This document shows, one piece after another, positions 26,432-35,266 of a DNA stretch of 45,546 bases. The stretch is from Candidatus Poribacteria bacterium (lineage in GTDB: Bacteria > Poribacteria > WGA-4E > WGA-3G). A program made the translations under genes and the position numbers. Below the pieces are notes generated by a model, which saw nothing but the letters and a program-made list of their open reading frames with translations, made no database searches and had not been told where the DNA came from. The stretch covers positions 1 through 45,546 of the forward strand of contig JAPOQK010000071.1 in NCBI GenBank assembly GCA_026710795.1, given 5' to 3'. Position 1 is the stretch's first letter. Every line of letters begins with the position of its first letter.

Positions 26432-28063
26432 ATGTCAATTTCAAGAAAAAAACTCATCCTCATCATACTAATTGCATTCATAGGAGTCATAGTTTTGTCA
26501 TCTATAATTTATCAACAAACCGCACTTTGGAAACCTGAGCAGAGTCTTATCACACTACTACCAGAAACTCCAATCTGTTACTTAACTCTCAAAGAATTGG
26601 ATGGAATGGTTAAGACATTTAACCGTAGTGAGTTTGGGAAACAAGTGGCACAGATGCCTATCCTTACCTTCATAAAGAACCAACAATGGTGGCAACAACT
26701 GGTAATTCATAAGATAATGTGGGAATATGAAATGGGTGGTAGACTTGACATGGGTGCAGTCAAAGGGCATTTTGGTAAAGAAGCGATAATAGCACTTTAC
26801 CAGCGTGAAGGTGAAATGTCGTTTTTACTAATTACGGAAATAGGAGGACCAGAAAAACTTGCTATTGAGGCAATTACTGCAACCGATGCGATAAATCCGA
26901 AATACAAACGAATACAAACTGAATACAAAGAACTTACCATCAACACTATTACAGGATATCCACTTGATTTTAGTTATACATTCATAGGAAAGATCGGAGT
27001 GTTGACTCTCAATCCACTGCTTTTAGCAGAGGTAATAGATATTTATTCAGGTAATCAAAACGGTTTCCTTGCACAACATCCAATAAAGAAGAATATTCAG
27101 GAAAGTTACGACCGCGATACAAATACAGGTTATGTTGATGTTCCCCGTTTAAATAAAGTGGTGAAAAGTCTTGCTAATAATATCAGCCTTATTGTTGAAC
27201 AGAATACGACATCAGTTGAACAAACTAAATACTGGACAATTGGAAATCGCTATGAAGACGGTGTGATATTATCTCAACTACATTTAGGATTTCCGGATAA
27301 TCAAAATATTGTTGAATCAGAGAAACAGCATACACTCAAATTCCTCCCAGAAGATACAGCATTTGTTTTTTTTAATCCAAATCAAAATGTTACAAAAGTG
27401 TGGGAGATATTAAGGAGTAACTTATCGGTTGAGGTTACTACAGAAAAAATAGATTTATCACATCATTTGGGCTCAGAAATGACTATTGCATTGGTAACCC
27501 AAGGTGAAGGAGAAGTATCAAAGTTTCCGTCCGTTATATTGCATTCACAAATACGAGATGTATCAGCATTTGAGTCAGATATAGAACAATTGAGAAATGA
27601 GAAAATATCTATTGCAGGTAAACCGATTGAATTCCTTGAACCACAAAACTATAAAGAAATTATGGTGCAACCTATTCAGTTACGACTTAATTTTCTGCTT
27701 GCACTCACTGGTGCGTATGCTGTCGTGGATAACAATTTTTTCTTTAGCACAACGCTTGGTGGTTTAATCAATGTGCTTGATGCTTATTCTGGTGATTCCA
27801 CAGCATTAGAAGGGGTACATTTTGCTACCAATAGTTTGCAGACCTATATCCAACCGGATCTGTTAGTACCAGAAATTGAACGACTGATACCGGTGGGAAC
27901 TTTACTTGCTTCATTATCGGGATTTAATTTGGATGCAAGTTTAATGCAACATATCAAAGATAATCTGTTTCCGTTAGAGTCTCTTGGTCCAATTACTGCT
28001 GATGTATTTGTTAGTGAGAAAGGAGTAAATTCTGAGGTGCGGATTGAATTGGAAAAGCATTAA
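26432..28063 (+). CDS. Membrane-anchored protein, DUF3352-like
   Basis: The 543-residue protein has one N-terminal membrane helix (KKLILIILIAFIGVIVLSSI) and then a large extracytoplasmic region. LLPETPICYLTLKELDGM matches the opening of DUF3352-type proteins, in which a strand ends in a conserved Leu-Pro. No enzymatic motif is visible, so function is unknown. It starts a plus-strand run with a small coiled-coil gene (22 nt later) and the PIN-domain gene, probably one transcript. Confidence 0.6.
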   Translation: MSISRKKLILIILIAFIGVIVLSSIIYQQTALWKPEQSLITLLPETPICYLTLKELDGMVKTFNRSEFGKQVAQMPILTFIKNQQWWQQLVIHKIMWEYEMGGRLDMGAVKGHFGKEAIIALYQREGEMSFLLITEIGGPEKLAIEAITATDAINPKYKRIQTEYKELTINTITGYPLDFSYTFIGKIGVLTLNPLLLAEVIDIYSGNQNGFLAQHPIKKNIQESYDRDTNTGYVDVPRLNKVVKSLANNISLIVEQNTTSVEQTKYWTIGNRYEDGVILSQLHLGFPDNQNIVESEKQHTLKFLPEDTAFVFFNPNQNVTKVWEILRSNLSVEVTTEKIDLSHHLGSEMTIALVTQGEGEVSKFPSVILHSQIRDVSAFESDIEQLRNEKISIAGKPIEFLEPQNYKEIMVQPIQLRLNFLLALTGAYAVVDNNFFFSTTLGGLINVLDAYSGDSTALEGVHFATNSLQTYIQPDLLVPEIERLIPVGTLLASLSGFNLDASLMQHIKDNLFPLESLGPITADVFVSEKGVNSEVRIELEKH

Positions 28064-28084
28064 ATATATAAGGAGGAATTTATA

Positions 28085-28429
28085 ATGGAAAAGGAAACTC
28101 TTGATACTGTTTTAGATAGATTAGATCAACTCGAAAATGGAATTACTGAGTTGAAGGAACAGTTAACTGTACTAACTAATGTGTTGGTTACAAATGACTC
28201 AAAGCAAGATAATCCTTCTGCAGATGATAATCTGAAAAACCCCTGCATTGAAAAGATTGATACTGAAATAACACAAAAAGCATTTCAAGATATGTACAAA
28301 AAAATGGGAATTTCTCCAAACTTTAAACTCAGACCTATTGAAGAACTCCATGAAAGTATGTTGCAAAACGGAATTCGAGCTGAGGATAACGAATTTAGTC
28401 AAGCAATAATTAAGGAAAGAAAAAAATAA
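28085..28429 (+). CDS. Small coiled-coil protein, candidate antitoxin
   Basis: The 114-residue protein opens with a heptad-like coiled coil (LDTVLDRLDQLENGITELKE) and ends in a basic tail (KERKK). AGGAGGAATTTATA precedes the ATG, a strong ribosome site. It directly precedes the PIN-domain gene (2 nt apart), as antitoxins precede VapC toxins, but it has no recognisable DNA-binding fold, so the antitoxin role is inference from position only. Confidence 0.55.
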   Translation: MEKETLDTVLDRLDQLENGITELKEQLTVLTNVLVTNDSKQDNPSADDNLKNPCIEKIDTEITQKAFQDMYKKMGISPNFKLRPIEELHESMLQNGIRAEDNEFSQAIIKERKK

Positions 28430-28431
28430 AA

Positions 28432-28935
28432 GTGTATCTATTTTACTTTGATGCAAGTGCGTTAGTTAAACGGTATACACCTGAAGTTGGGAGCAATACA
28501 ATACATTTCCTTTTTGGTAATGTTCCATTATCACGCATGCGATGTTTGTTACTTGGGGCATTGGAAGTGCTTTGGATATGTGTTCGTAAAAGGAACGATA
28601 ACCGTATCACCAATGATCAGTTTGCTCAATCCACAGGTTACTTAAATCTTGAAGTGATGAGTGTCAACTCAGATTTCAAAACAATGTCTGTACCAGACAC
28701 ACTAATTTATAACTCAATAACTATGATCGATGCACATTCACTCAATAGTGTTGATGCATTGGTCCTGCAGTCCGCATTAGACATAAACACAGAACTTCAT
28801 AAAATTGGAGAAAGATTAGTGTTAGTTGCCTCCGATAGAAGGCTACTAAGAGCAGCAGACGCTGAAGGCTTATTAGTGTTTAATCCTGAAACGGATTCAC
28901 AACAGCAACTCACAGATTGGATTGAAAATATATGA
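28432..28935 (+). CDS. PIN-domain protein (VapC-like ribonuclease)
   Basis: The 167-residue protein has the four acidic residues of PIN nucleases in order: D7 (YFDASALVK), E45, D108 (SVDAL) and D135 (ASDRRLL). VapC toxins with this fold cleave RNA. It starts at GTG, with AAGGA about 13 nt upstream, and its last codon overlaps the ATG of the next oxidoreductase (ATGA), so toxin-like and metabolic genes are translationally coupled. The antitoxin would be the small coiled-coil protein just upstream. Toxicity is not demonstrable from sequence. Confidence 0.8.
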   Translation: MYLFYFDASALVKRYTPEVGSNTIHFLFGNVPLSRMRCLLLGALEVLWICVRKRNDNRITNDQFAQSTGYLNLEVMSVNSDFKTMSVPDTLIYNSITMIDAHSLNSVDALVLQSALDINTELHKIGERLVLVASDRRLLRAADAEGLLVFNPETDSQQQLTDWIENI

Positions 28936-29984
28936 AAACAAAGATTGGTATTGGCATAATAAGTTTCGCACATGGACATGCAAATGCATACTGCAATATG
29001 ATGCAAGGGTTTGAGGATGTCAAACTCATTGCTTGTTGGGACGATAACATTGAACGCGGTGAAAATGCTGCAGAACAATACGGGATAAACTTCTCGCCAC
29101 ATATTGAAGATGTAGTCAATCATTCTGAAATTGATGCCGTAATTGTAACATGCGAAACAAATCGACACGCGGAGATGGTTGTGGCGGCAGCATCTACTGG
29201 TAAACATATTCTTTGCCAAAAACCGATGGCACTTACCTTAGAAGATTGTGACATAATCGCAGATGTAGTGCAGGAATCTGGTGTTAAGTTTATGATGGCG
29301 CACCAGATGCGTCGTGATCCTGCTAACATTGCCATGAAAGAACTTATTGAGAATGGAGTACTGGGAAAAATTGGTTTACTTCGCAGACGGCACTGTATCA
29401 ATGTTCTATTTAATGAAGCTTTTGTAACGGGACCGAGTCGATGGCACATTGATCCAGAAAAGAATATGGGGATGTTCATGGATGATGCGTCACATGCTAC
29501 TGATTTCATCTATTGGATGCTTGGAAAACCGAGTAGTGTGATGGCAGAAATAGATAATGTGTTGACAGATGTCGCACCTGATGACTCTGGGATTGCTATA
29601 TATCGCTTTCCGAGTGGTGAGATGGCTATATTGATAAACACATCAGTAACGCTTGCTGGTGAAAATACGACTGAAATCTATGGGGATCAAGGTGTTGTTA
29701 TACAGAACTATGGGGATGGACCGTCTTGTAACATGCCACGACCTGAAGATGCTGTCGCATTAAAACTCTATACACGAGACGAACCTTCATGGAAAGATCT
29801 TGGTATTCCAATTCCAAACAACCATGGTGAACGAATAGCAGGTGTTCCCCGTCCGTTCATTGATTGTCTAATTAACGATACAGAACCTGATGTGTCTGTT
29901 GAAGATGGAAGGATTGCTGTTGAGATGGTATTGGGTGCATATCGCTCAGCACAAGAAGGTAAAAGGATTGAGTTTCCATTATAG
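28932..29984 (+). CDS. Gfo/Idh/MocA-family oxidoreductase
   Basis: The 350-residue enzyme has an N-terminal Rossmann domain (GIGIISFAHGHA in place of the usual GxGxxG) and CQKPMALTLEDCD, the counterpart of the family's E-K-P loop, where Glu is replaced by Gln. Family members oxidise or reduce sugars, inositols or similar carbonyls with NAD(P). WHIDPEKNMGMFMDDASHATDF contains the conserved Asp/His of the active site. It begins within the stop of the PIN-domain gene (ATGA). The substrate is unknown. Confidence 0.88.
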   Translation: MKTKIGIGIISFAHGHANAYCNMMQGFEDVKLIACWDDNIERGENAAEQYGINFSPHIEDVVNHSEIDAVIVTCETNRHAEMVVAAASTGKHILCQKPMALTLEDCDIIADVVQESGVKFMMAHQMRRDPANIAMKELIENGVLGKIGLLRRRHCINVLFNEAFVTGPSRWHIDPEKNMGMFMDDASHATDFIYWMLGKPSSVMAEIDNVLTDVAPDDSGIAIYRFPSGEMAILINTSVTLAGENTTEIYGDQGVVIQNYGDGPSCNMPRPEDAVALKLYTRDEPSWKDLGIPIPNNHGERIAGVPRPFIDCLINDTEPDVSVEDGRIAVEMVLGAYRSAQEGKRIEFPL

Positions 29985-30021
29985 TGGAAACACTATTCAG
30001 TTGTGCTGGGATGAACTTGTT

Positions 30022-30756
30022 TTAAGGACTATTTCTACGCATGATACTCAGAATCTGACCTGTCATACCGCTGTCAGTCGGTTGTTTTGCAAGGAATAGT
30101 GCTGAGTCGACAACCTTTTCTGGGTCTTTCCATGGATCACTTTGAGCACGGAAAATTTTATCACCCTCCCAAACTGGTCTTGAGAGTTCCGTTTTTACAG
30201 GACCAGGAATTAGGACATTTGCTATAATTCCGTCCTCCCAAACTTCCTCAGCAATTGCTTGTGTCAATCCGTGTAGAGCAGCTTTAGATGCACAATAAAT
30301 ACTAAGGTTAGCATGTCCAACCTGTCCCATTCCCGAACCGATATTAATGATATTTCCTCTTCCCTGCTCTTGCATAATTGGCAGCACAGCACGGCAACAG
30401 TGGACGACAGCCATAACATTGATCTTCCATACCTCGTCCCACTCTTCATCGGTTGTGTTTAAAAACAGTCCTCTCGGATTGATACCAGCATTATTGACAA
30501 GGATGTCTATCTGCCCATAACTTTCCGTTGTTTTATGGACAAGATTTTCCACTTCTGACCGGTTCCTTAAGTCAGTTGGCACTGCGAGAACATTACCACC
30601 ATTTCCTCTTATTTCATCTGCAACCCCATTTAGCTGATCCTCACTTCGTGATGCGATTACAACATTTGCCCCATCAGCGGCGTAAGCTATTGCGATTGCT
30701 CTACCTATTCCACGACCAGCACCGGTGATAATAGCAACCTTGTTAGTTAAATCCAT
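30022..30756 (-). CDS. Short-chain dehydrogenase/reductase (FabG-like)
   Basis: The 244-residue SDR has TGAGRGIG near the N terminus, NNAG, and the Ser-Tyr-Lys catalytic set (the YCASK motif contains Tyr and Lys). I use the ATG at 30754-30756 rather than the upstream one at 30771, because GGAG lies 9 nt before it. The sequence is nearest to 3-oxoacyl-ACP reductase and related dehydrogenases, but no fatty-acid genes are nearby, so the substrate is open. It is the last gene of the nine-gene minus-strand run and converges on the oxidoreductase gene. Confidence 0.88.
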   Translation of the reverse strand: MDLTNKVAIITGAGRGIGRAIAIAYAADGANVVIASRSEDQLNGVADEIRGNGGNVLAVPTDLRNRSEVENLVHKTTESYGQIDILVNNAGINPRGLFLNTTDEEWDEVWKINVMAVVHCCRAVLPIMQEQGRGNIINIGSGMGQVGHANLSIYCASKAALHGLTQAIAEEVWEDGIIANVLIPGPVKTELSRPVWEGDKIFRAQSDPWKDPEKVVDSALFLAKQPTDSGMTGQILSIMRRNSP

Positions 30757-30811
30757 CGAAAATATCTCCATAAATACTGAATATCAATTCTTGTAGACGG
30801 TTCAATTATAT

Positions 30812-31636
30812 TTACTTGTTTTTTGAACCACTCCACATTTTTATTAATCGGGTCAATTGTCCTCGACTTGATTGGATTTTACGTTTCAAGTCAGCAGCAA
30901 GTGTTGATAGAAGGTCTTTTCCACTTTTCTCAGCATTTTCAACCTGCAGTTTTAATTGGTAGGTGCGACCTACTTTCAACCGATTTATCTCAGAGCGTAT
31001 TTCACTTGTCGCTCGGTTAAGATGGCGTAACTCCTTTTGTAGGCTTGCCGTTTTGTCAGCGATTGTTCCTTCAGACTCCAGATATTCATCAGTATCACCA
31101 AAGCTTAAACGTTCTAATATTTTAACATCTTGCTCATTATATGCTCTATTAATTAGTGGCATTATCTGCTCACGTCGTTTCCGTTCTTTAGTTTGTTCGG
31201 CTTTATCGGGGTGGAAACGTTTAGCAAGTTTTCTATAAAGTGTTTGCAAGTATTTTGCTTCTTTTTTTGGAAGTTCAATTTTATCGGTTTCTTGTTCAAC
31301 TTCTTTATTAACTTCCTCAGTGTTGATGCGTGATCGATTCTCCCTGAAACAAGATTCAACCCGTTCCTCTATATCTTTATCATTTACATCTTCGTGTCGT
31401 AATTGAAGACGTAGACGATACTCTTTTGTCTCAAGTTCAACTTGTTCAAGTTCAAGATAATAACGTCCTACATGTGCATTATACCTATGTTGGAATAAAT
31501 CAACCTCTGCTTTCAGATTCTCTTTAGACACAGTAAGTTCTTCAACAAGCCCTTTCTTTTCTTCAATAGCCTGAAGTAATCTGTTTATCTCTTTTTCTTT
31601 ATTACTATTGATATAAACTAAGGTTGCAGGATTCAT
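30812..31636 (-). CDS. Coiled-coil J-domain-like protein
   Basis: The 274-residue protein has a J-domain core at about 125-175 (YLQTLYRKLAKRFHPDKAEQ) with the H142-P-D144 tripeptide required to stimulate DnaK ATPase. It is flanked by long coiled coils (about 10-80 and 195-260). There is no Gly/Phe region or zinc finger, so it is not a standard DnaJ; it is probably a specialised DnaK co-chaperone or scaffold. It lies 41 nt after infA and 40 nt before the SDR, in the same operon. AGGAA is upstream of ATG 31636. Confidence 0.75.
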   Translation of the reverse strand: MNPATLVYINSNKEKEINRLLQAIEEKKGLVEELTVSKENLKAEVDLFQHRYNAHVGRYYLELEQVELETKEYRLRLQLRHEDVNDKDIEERVESCFRENRSRINTEEVNKEVEQETDKIELPKKEAKYLQTLYRKLAKRFHPDKAEQTKERKRREQIMPLINRAYNEQDVKILERLSFGDTDEYLESEGTIADKTASLQKELRHLNRATSEIRSEINRLKVGRTYQLKLQVENAEKSGKDLLSTLAADLKRKIQSSRGQLTRLIKMWSGSKNK

Positions 31637-31677
31637 AATTTATTCCTACAAAGAGTAGAGGTGTAATCATTTATATA

Positions 31678-32043
31678 TTATCTGGTTTTACGATAGGTGA
31701 TACGTCCTCTTGTCAAATCATACGGAGATAGTTCAACGGTAACTTTATCCCCAGGTTCAATTTTGATGAAGAATTTCCGCATTCTACCTGATATATGTGC
31801 CAGAATTCTATGCTTATTTTCTAATTCAACCCGAAACATAGCATTGGGTAATGGTTCAACGACAACACCTTCTACCTCAATTTTATCTTTTTGAGAAGGG
31901 GAGCGTTCTACTTCCTCTTTTTCAATATTTAAATCAGCAGGATCGTCTTGTCGTTTTTTCTTTTTTTGCTTCTTTTTATTCGTTCTTTGGTTCGAATACC
32001 TCGTTTGAGTATTCCTCTTATTTCCCGATGGTTTTCGCTTCAA
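31678..32043 (-). CDS. Translation initiation factor IF-1 with basic N-terminal extension
   Basis: Residues about 51-121 are a complete IF-1 ([20 protein letters not shown], then HISGRMRK and [18 protein letters not shown]), the factor that occupies the A site of the 30S subunit during initiation. Ahead of it is a 50-residue, Lys/Arg-rich extension absent from ordinary IF-1 (about 70 aa). The extension appears genuine: the only start in frame is TTG 32041-32043, and it has AGGAG 8 nt upstream. The basic, disordered tail may bind RNA. Neighbours are a CinA-like gene upstream and a J-domain protein downstream, unlike the usual ribosomal-protein context. Confidence 0.85.
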   Translation of the reverse strand: MKRKPSGNKRNTQTRYSNQRTNKKKQKKKKRQDDPADLNIEKEEVERSPSQKDKIEVEGVVVEPLPNAMFRVELENKHRILAHISGRMRKFFIKIEPGDKVTVELSPYDLTRGRITYRKTR

Positions 32044-32111
32044 AATATAGTCTCCTTTGTAATGTAAAGGTATAATTGAAAAAATTTAGAATAGATTAAT
32101 GATTATACAGA

Positions 32112-32906
32112 CTATGATTGCTCTTTAGAACTGAAAGTTTTGCCTGCATCAGTAACAAGTTTCTTAAAATAATCTATTGCCAATTGGAGTTGGGTTTCAG
32201 ACTCATCTTTATCATTGCTTGTTGAAACGAGGTCAACAGGCATAGTATTTTCACCAGCTTCACGCAAAGATACATAAGCCTTTAAATAAACATCTGGATG
32301 ACGTTCCATAACTTTTTGCATCAGTGGTGAAACTTCAGCTTCAAACATAGATACATGAACACGTGCTGTAGAAATCTCAGCACGATATCGTTTTACTATC
32401 AAGGGTTGGATATGTGTTTCAAAAATCGATTTCATCTCGCGCGGAGGACCAGGCATCATCATGATAGTAGACTCTTTGTGACTGACACTAATACAAGGTG
32501 CCCATCCTGCGGGGTTTTGAAAGACTTGTGCTGTTTCTGGCACTGTAGCCATCTTAGTAAGTGCTTCATTAAGTGGGTCATTTTCTGACATCTCACGGCG
32601 TTTACGGTATTCAGCGATGGTTTCATCGCACACGATAGGTTTTGTTCCGATGAGTGATGCGACAACAGCAACAGTCATATCATCAGGTGTCGGTCCAAGT
32701 CCGCCTGTCGTCAAGATAAGTGCGGTTTCGCGTTGAATTGCTGAGTCAAGTGCTTCTGTCATCTCATCAAAATCATCGCGGAGCATGGTTACCCGACGTA
32801 ATTCACCACCAAGTTGAAGGGTTTGTTGTGCAATCCAGTGAGCATTGGTGTCCTGAATTTGTCCCAGCACTAACTCTGTACCAATTGAAAACAGTTCTAT
32901 TGCCAC
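32112..32906 (-). CDS. CinA-like molybdopterin-binding domain protein
   Basis: The 264-residue protein matches the N-terminal domain of CinA (ELFSIGTELVLGQIQDTNAH, then TTGGLGPTPDDMT). It is a MoaB/MogA-like fold associated with nicotinamide-nucleotide repair in CinA. The C-terminal nicotinamide-nucleotide amidase domain of full-length CinA (about 410 residues) is missing, and there is no sign of a remnant downstream. The start is GTG 32904-32906 with AAGGAG 6 nt upstream. Confidence 0.88.
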   Translation of the reverse strand: MAIELFSIGTELVLGQIQDTNAHWIAQQTLQLGGELRRVTMLRDDFDEMTEALDSAIQRETALILTTGGLGPTPDDMTVAVVASLIGTKPIVCDETIAEYRKRREMSENDPLNEALTKMATVPETAQVFQNPAGWAPCISVSHKESTIMMMPGPPREMKSIFETHIQPLIVKRYRAEISTARVHVSMFEAEVSPLMQKVMERHPDVYLKAYVSLREAGENTMPVDLVSTSNDKDESETQLQLAIDYFKKLVTDAGKTFSSKEQS

Positions 32907-32918
32907 CTAACACTCCTT

Positions 32919-33959
32919 TTACAATACTTTTTTAAGGAATTCAAATGATCCGACACCGAAAAAACTGTGCCCAGCCTCAAACACCTCAAGTCCTAATTTA
33001 TCTTCTACGCTAAAGAGTTTGAAAATTGATTTCGCACGATTCACTGCATATTGTGTTGCTTTAATTGGAAAAATAGTATCCTCAGTACCAGACTCAACAA
33101 AAAGCGCACGTGGCGCGATTAATCCAGCAATATCGTACATCTCGGCATATTGTAACACATTTGGTATATAATTGTCTATACAATGACTAATACTCAAGAT
33201 GCTGTCTTTGAATGTATTGAAATACCCGCTTACAACAGCTGCTTTAACACGTTGATCAAGTGCTGCAGTGAAAAATGATGTTGTACCGCCTCCTGAGATT
33301 CCCATTATACCGAGTCTATCCATATCAACTTCAGGTCGGGTAGCCAAATAATCATAAGCACGCATTGCATCATAAACACGCCATCCGACCATTGTTTGTC
33401 CAAGCAACAGTGCTGCTCCAGCACTTGGTTGACACGATGAACTTCCACCACCTTTTTGATGTGCAACTGCATCGCGCCGATGTCCAAATCCAAATTGTTC
33501 TATAGCAAGCACACTATAACCGTGTGCAACACATTGTAGTGCAAAATCGTTTTGATACCCTCCATATTCTTTTCGCATAGAACCGTCTTCTTCGATTCCA
33601 ACGATATCATCTACACCTCGACCGTGTCCTGCTAAACAGAGAATTGTCGCGTTTGGAGTGGGTATGTCAATATGTGTTGGTGTAAGGAAATATCCGTAGG
33701 TCGTCATATTTAGACGACTTTGAAACAAAACTGTTTCACGTATATATCCATCAAACTCTCGTGTTTCTAAAGTTTCAGATTTTAATTCGCATTTCGTTTT
33801 TGGAAAACCTCCTACCAATTCAGTAAGTTTTCCCCGTAATTCCCGCTGCCACTTTTCCGCTTCAGCGACCGATGTTGATTGGAATTCCAACTCACGTGGT
33901 GTGTCATCGTATAACTTATGCGAAAAATCTAAAGTGTCTAAACATTGTTCACTGTGCAT
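32919..33959 (-). CDS. Alpha/beta hydrolase (acetyl xylan esterase-like)
   Basis: The 346-residue hydrolase has the nucleophile elbow GISGGG with S222, a candidate acid D294 (SGTEDTIFP) and H331 (EAGHSFFG), forming a Ser-Asp-His triad. CLAGHGRGVDD (around 108-118) provides an oxyanion-type turn. It resembles the dienelactone hydrolase / acetyl xylan esterase group that acts on esters of carbohydrates. No signal peptide is visible. It lies 12 nt from both neighbours in the operon. Confidence 0.82.
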   Translation of the reverse strand: MHSEQCLDTLDFSHKLYDDTPRELEFQSTSVAEAEKWQRELRGKLTELVGGFPKTKCELKSETLETREFDGYIRETVLFQSRLNMTTYGYFLTPTHIDIPTPNATILCLAGHGRGVDDIVGIEEDGSMRKEYGGYQNDFALQCVAHGYSVLAIEQFGFGHRRDAVAHQKGGGSSSCQPSAGAALLLGQTMVGWRVYDAMRAYDYLATRPEVDMDRLGIMGISGGGTTSFFTAALDQRVKAAVVSGYFNTFKDSILSISHCIDNYIPNVLQYAEMYDIAGLIAPRALFVESGTEDTIFPIKATQYAVNRAKSIFKLFSVEDKLGLEVFEAGHSFFGVGSFEFLKKVL

Positions 33960-33971
33960 CTTTAATCACTG

Positions 33972-35231
33972 TTATTTTAATGGGTTCAATACAAATCCTG
34001 TTGCCATCTTGGGATAGAAGTAGGTAGATTTCTGTGGCATCGTCTTTCCTGCCATAGCAACATCTAATACCTGTTCTACAGGTGTAGGATTCATCAATAT
34101 CGCAACACGGTCTGTCCGTTCTTTCACATGTCCTATGGCATCATCTGCATAAGCTGTATAACTGATATGGTTTGCTAATGTATCAACATTAAAGAGTTTC
34201 TTGATGATGGTGTCTTGAACAAGCGTAACATCTAATTGTCCTGCAGATGGTGAACGAGGAACCAACAAACGAAAATGATTGTCTGGCGTATACATCCCAA
34301 CTACTGAGGATTTTCCTTTAAACCCTTCTAACTTTTCCATAAGGATTGACTGAGAATCAATTTCGTGTATCTCAAACACTTCAGGTAATCCTGTAATAGC
34401 ATGATTAATCTGTTCTGTGGTAAGATTGCGGAGTAATCGGTGGATTGCTAAAACCGCTAATCCGGGTGATTCCATTCGCACAAGGTTTACCATCATATAA
34501 TCATATCCTATAGGTTTACTGTTTGTCTTTTTCTGCTTCATCTCATCTCGAAATGCAAGAGCGGTTTCGTATCTATGATGTCCATCAGCAATCAGAAGGG
34601 GTTTTGATGAAAAGAGTTTTTGAATTTCACGATTGGATTCAGGATTGTCTAAACACCATAATTGATGTGTACTACCAAAGGATTCTGGACAATCTATCAG
34701 AGGCGGGTTATCATCGGTGAAACCATGCATAACTTGTTCTATTTCACCATCGGAATCAGCATATAGGAGGAAGATAGGACTTAGGTTTGTATGACATGTC
34801 CGCATGAGATTGAGTCTGTCAATTTTCGGGCCAGCATGGGTTTTTTCGTGAGGGAGGATAACCTTATTTTCAAATGGTTCAAGTTTGACAAGGGCAATCA
34901 ACGCACGTCGGGTGTAGTGTTTTCCATCAGGAGCTTGAAAGGATTGATCATAGATATAATAACGAGGGGTTGTGTCTTGTAGGAGTGTTTTATTGTTGAT
35001 CCATTGGTTCAGTAATGCAGCAGCGCGTGTGTATTGATTATCGTTTGCAGTGTCATTGTCCTGTGGTTGACTCAATATCAAACGAATGATATTTGCAGAA
35101 TGACGCGTTTCCAAGTCGACCCGCTCTTCCGGTTTTATCACATCGTAAGGAGGAGCTATAACATCGGATATATTACCAACCTTCTCAACATTGTAACGTA
35201 AACCTTGAAAAGGTACAACTGTCGTTTCCAT
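33972..35231 (-). CDS. DUF1015 family protein
   Basis: The 419-residue protein is a DUF1015 member: VIAPPYDVI near the N terminus, ILPHEKTHAGPK in the middle and LLIADGHHRYETAL, the family's most conserved stretch. Function is not settled; some members are described as putative SpoOJ/ParA/ParB-like or kinase-related, with weak support. AAAGGAGA lies upstream of ATG 35231. It lies between a hydrolase and a cysteine synthase in the operon. Confidence 0.9.
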   Translation of the reverse strand: METTVVPFQGLRYNVEKVGNISDVIAPPYDVIKPEERVDLETRHSANIIRLILSQPQDNDTANDNQYTRAAALLNQWINNKTLLQDTTPRYYIYDQSFQAPDGKHYTRRALIALVKLEPFENKVILPHEKTHAGPKIDRLNLMRTCHTNLSPIFLLYADSDGEIEQVMHGFTDDNPPLIDCPESFGSTHQLWCLDNPESNREIQKLFSSKPLLIADGHHRYETALAFRDEMKQKKTNSKPIGYDYMMVNLVRMESPGLAVLAIHRLLRNLTTEQINHAITGLPEVFEIHEIDSQSILMEKLEGFKGKSSVVGMYTPDNHFRLLVPRSPSAGQLDVTLVQDTIIKKLFNVDTLANHISYTAYADDAIGHVKERTDRVAILMNPTPVEQVLDVAMAGKTMPQKSTYFYPKMATGFVLNPLK

Positions 35232-35266
35232 AAATCTCCTTTAATAATGATGTGTTCCTCAGATCG

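Noticed and set aside
29973..29990. Perfect 6-bp hairpin TTTCCA-TTATAG-TGGAAA over the stop of the oxidoreductase gene.
   Set aside because: No T-run follows on either strand, so not a convincing terminator.
31981..32000. GGTTCGAATACC as part of a tRNA T-arm.
   Set aside because: It lies within the infA coding region and has no cloverleaf around it.
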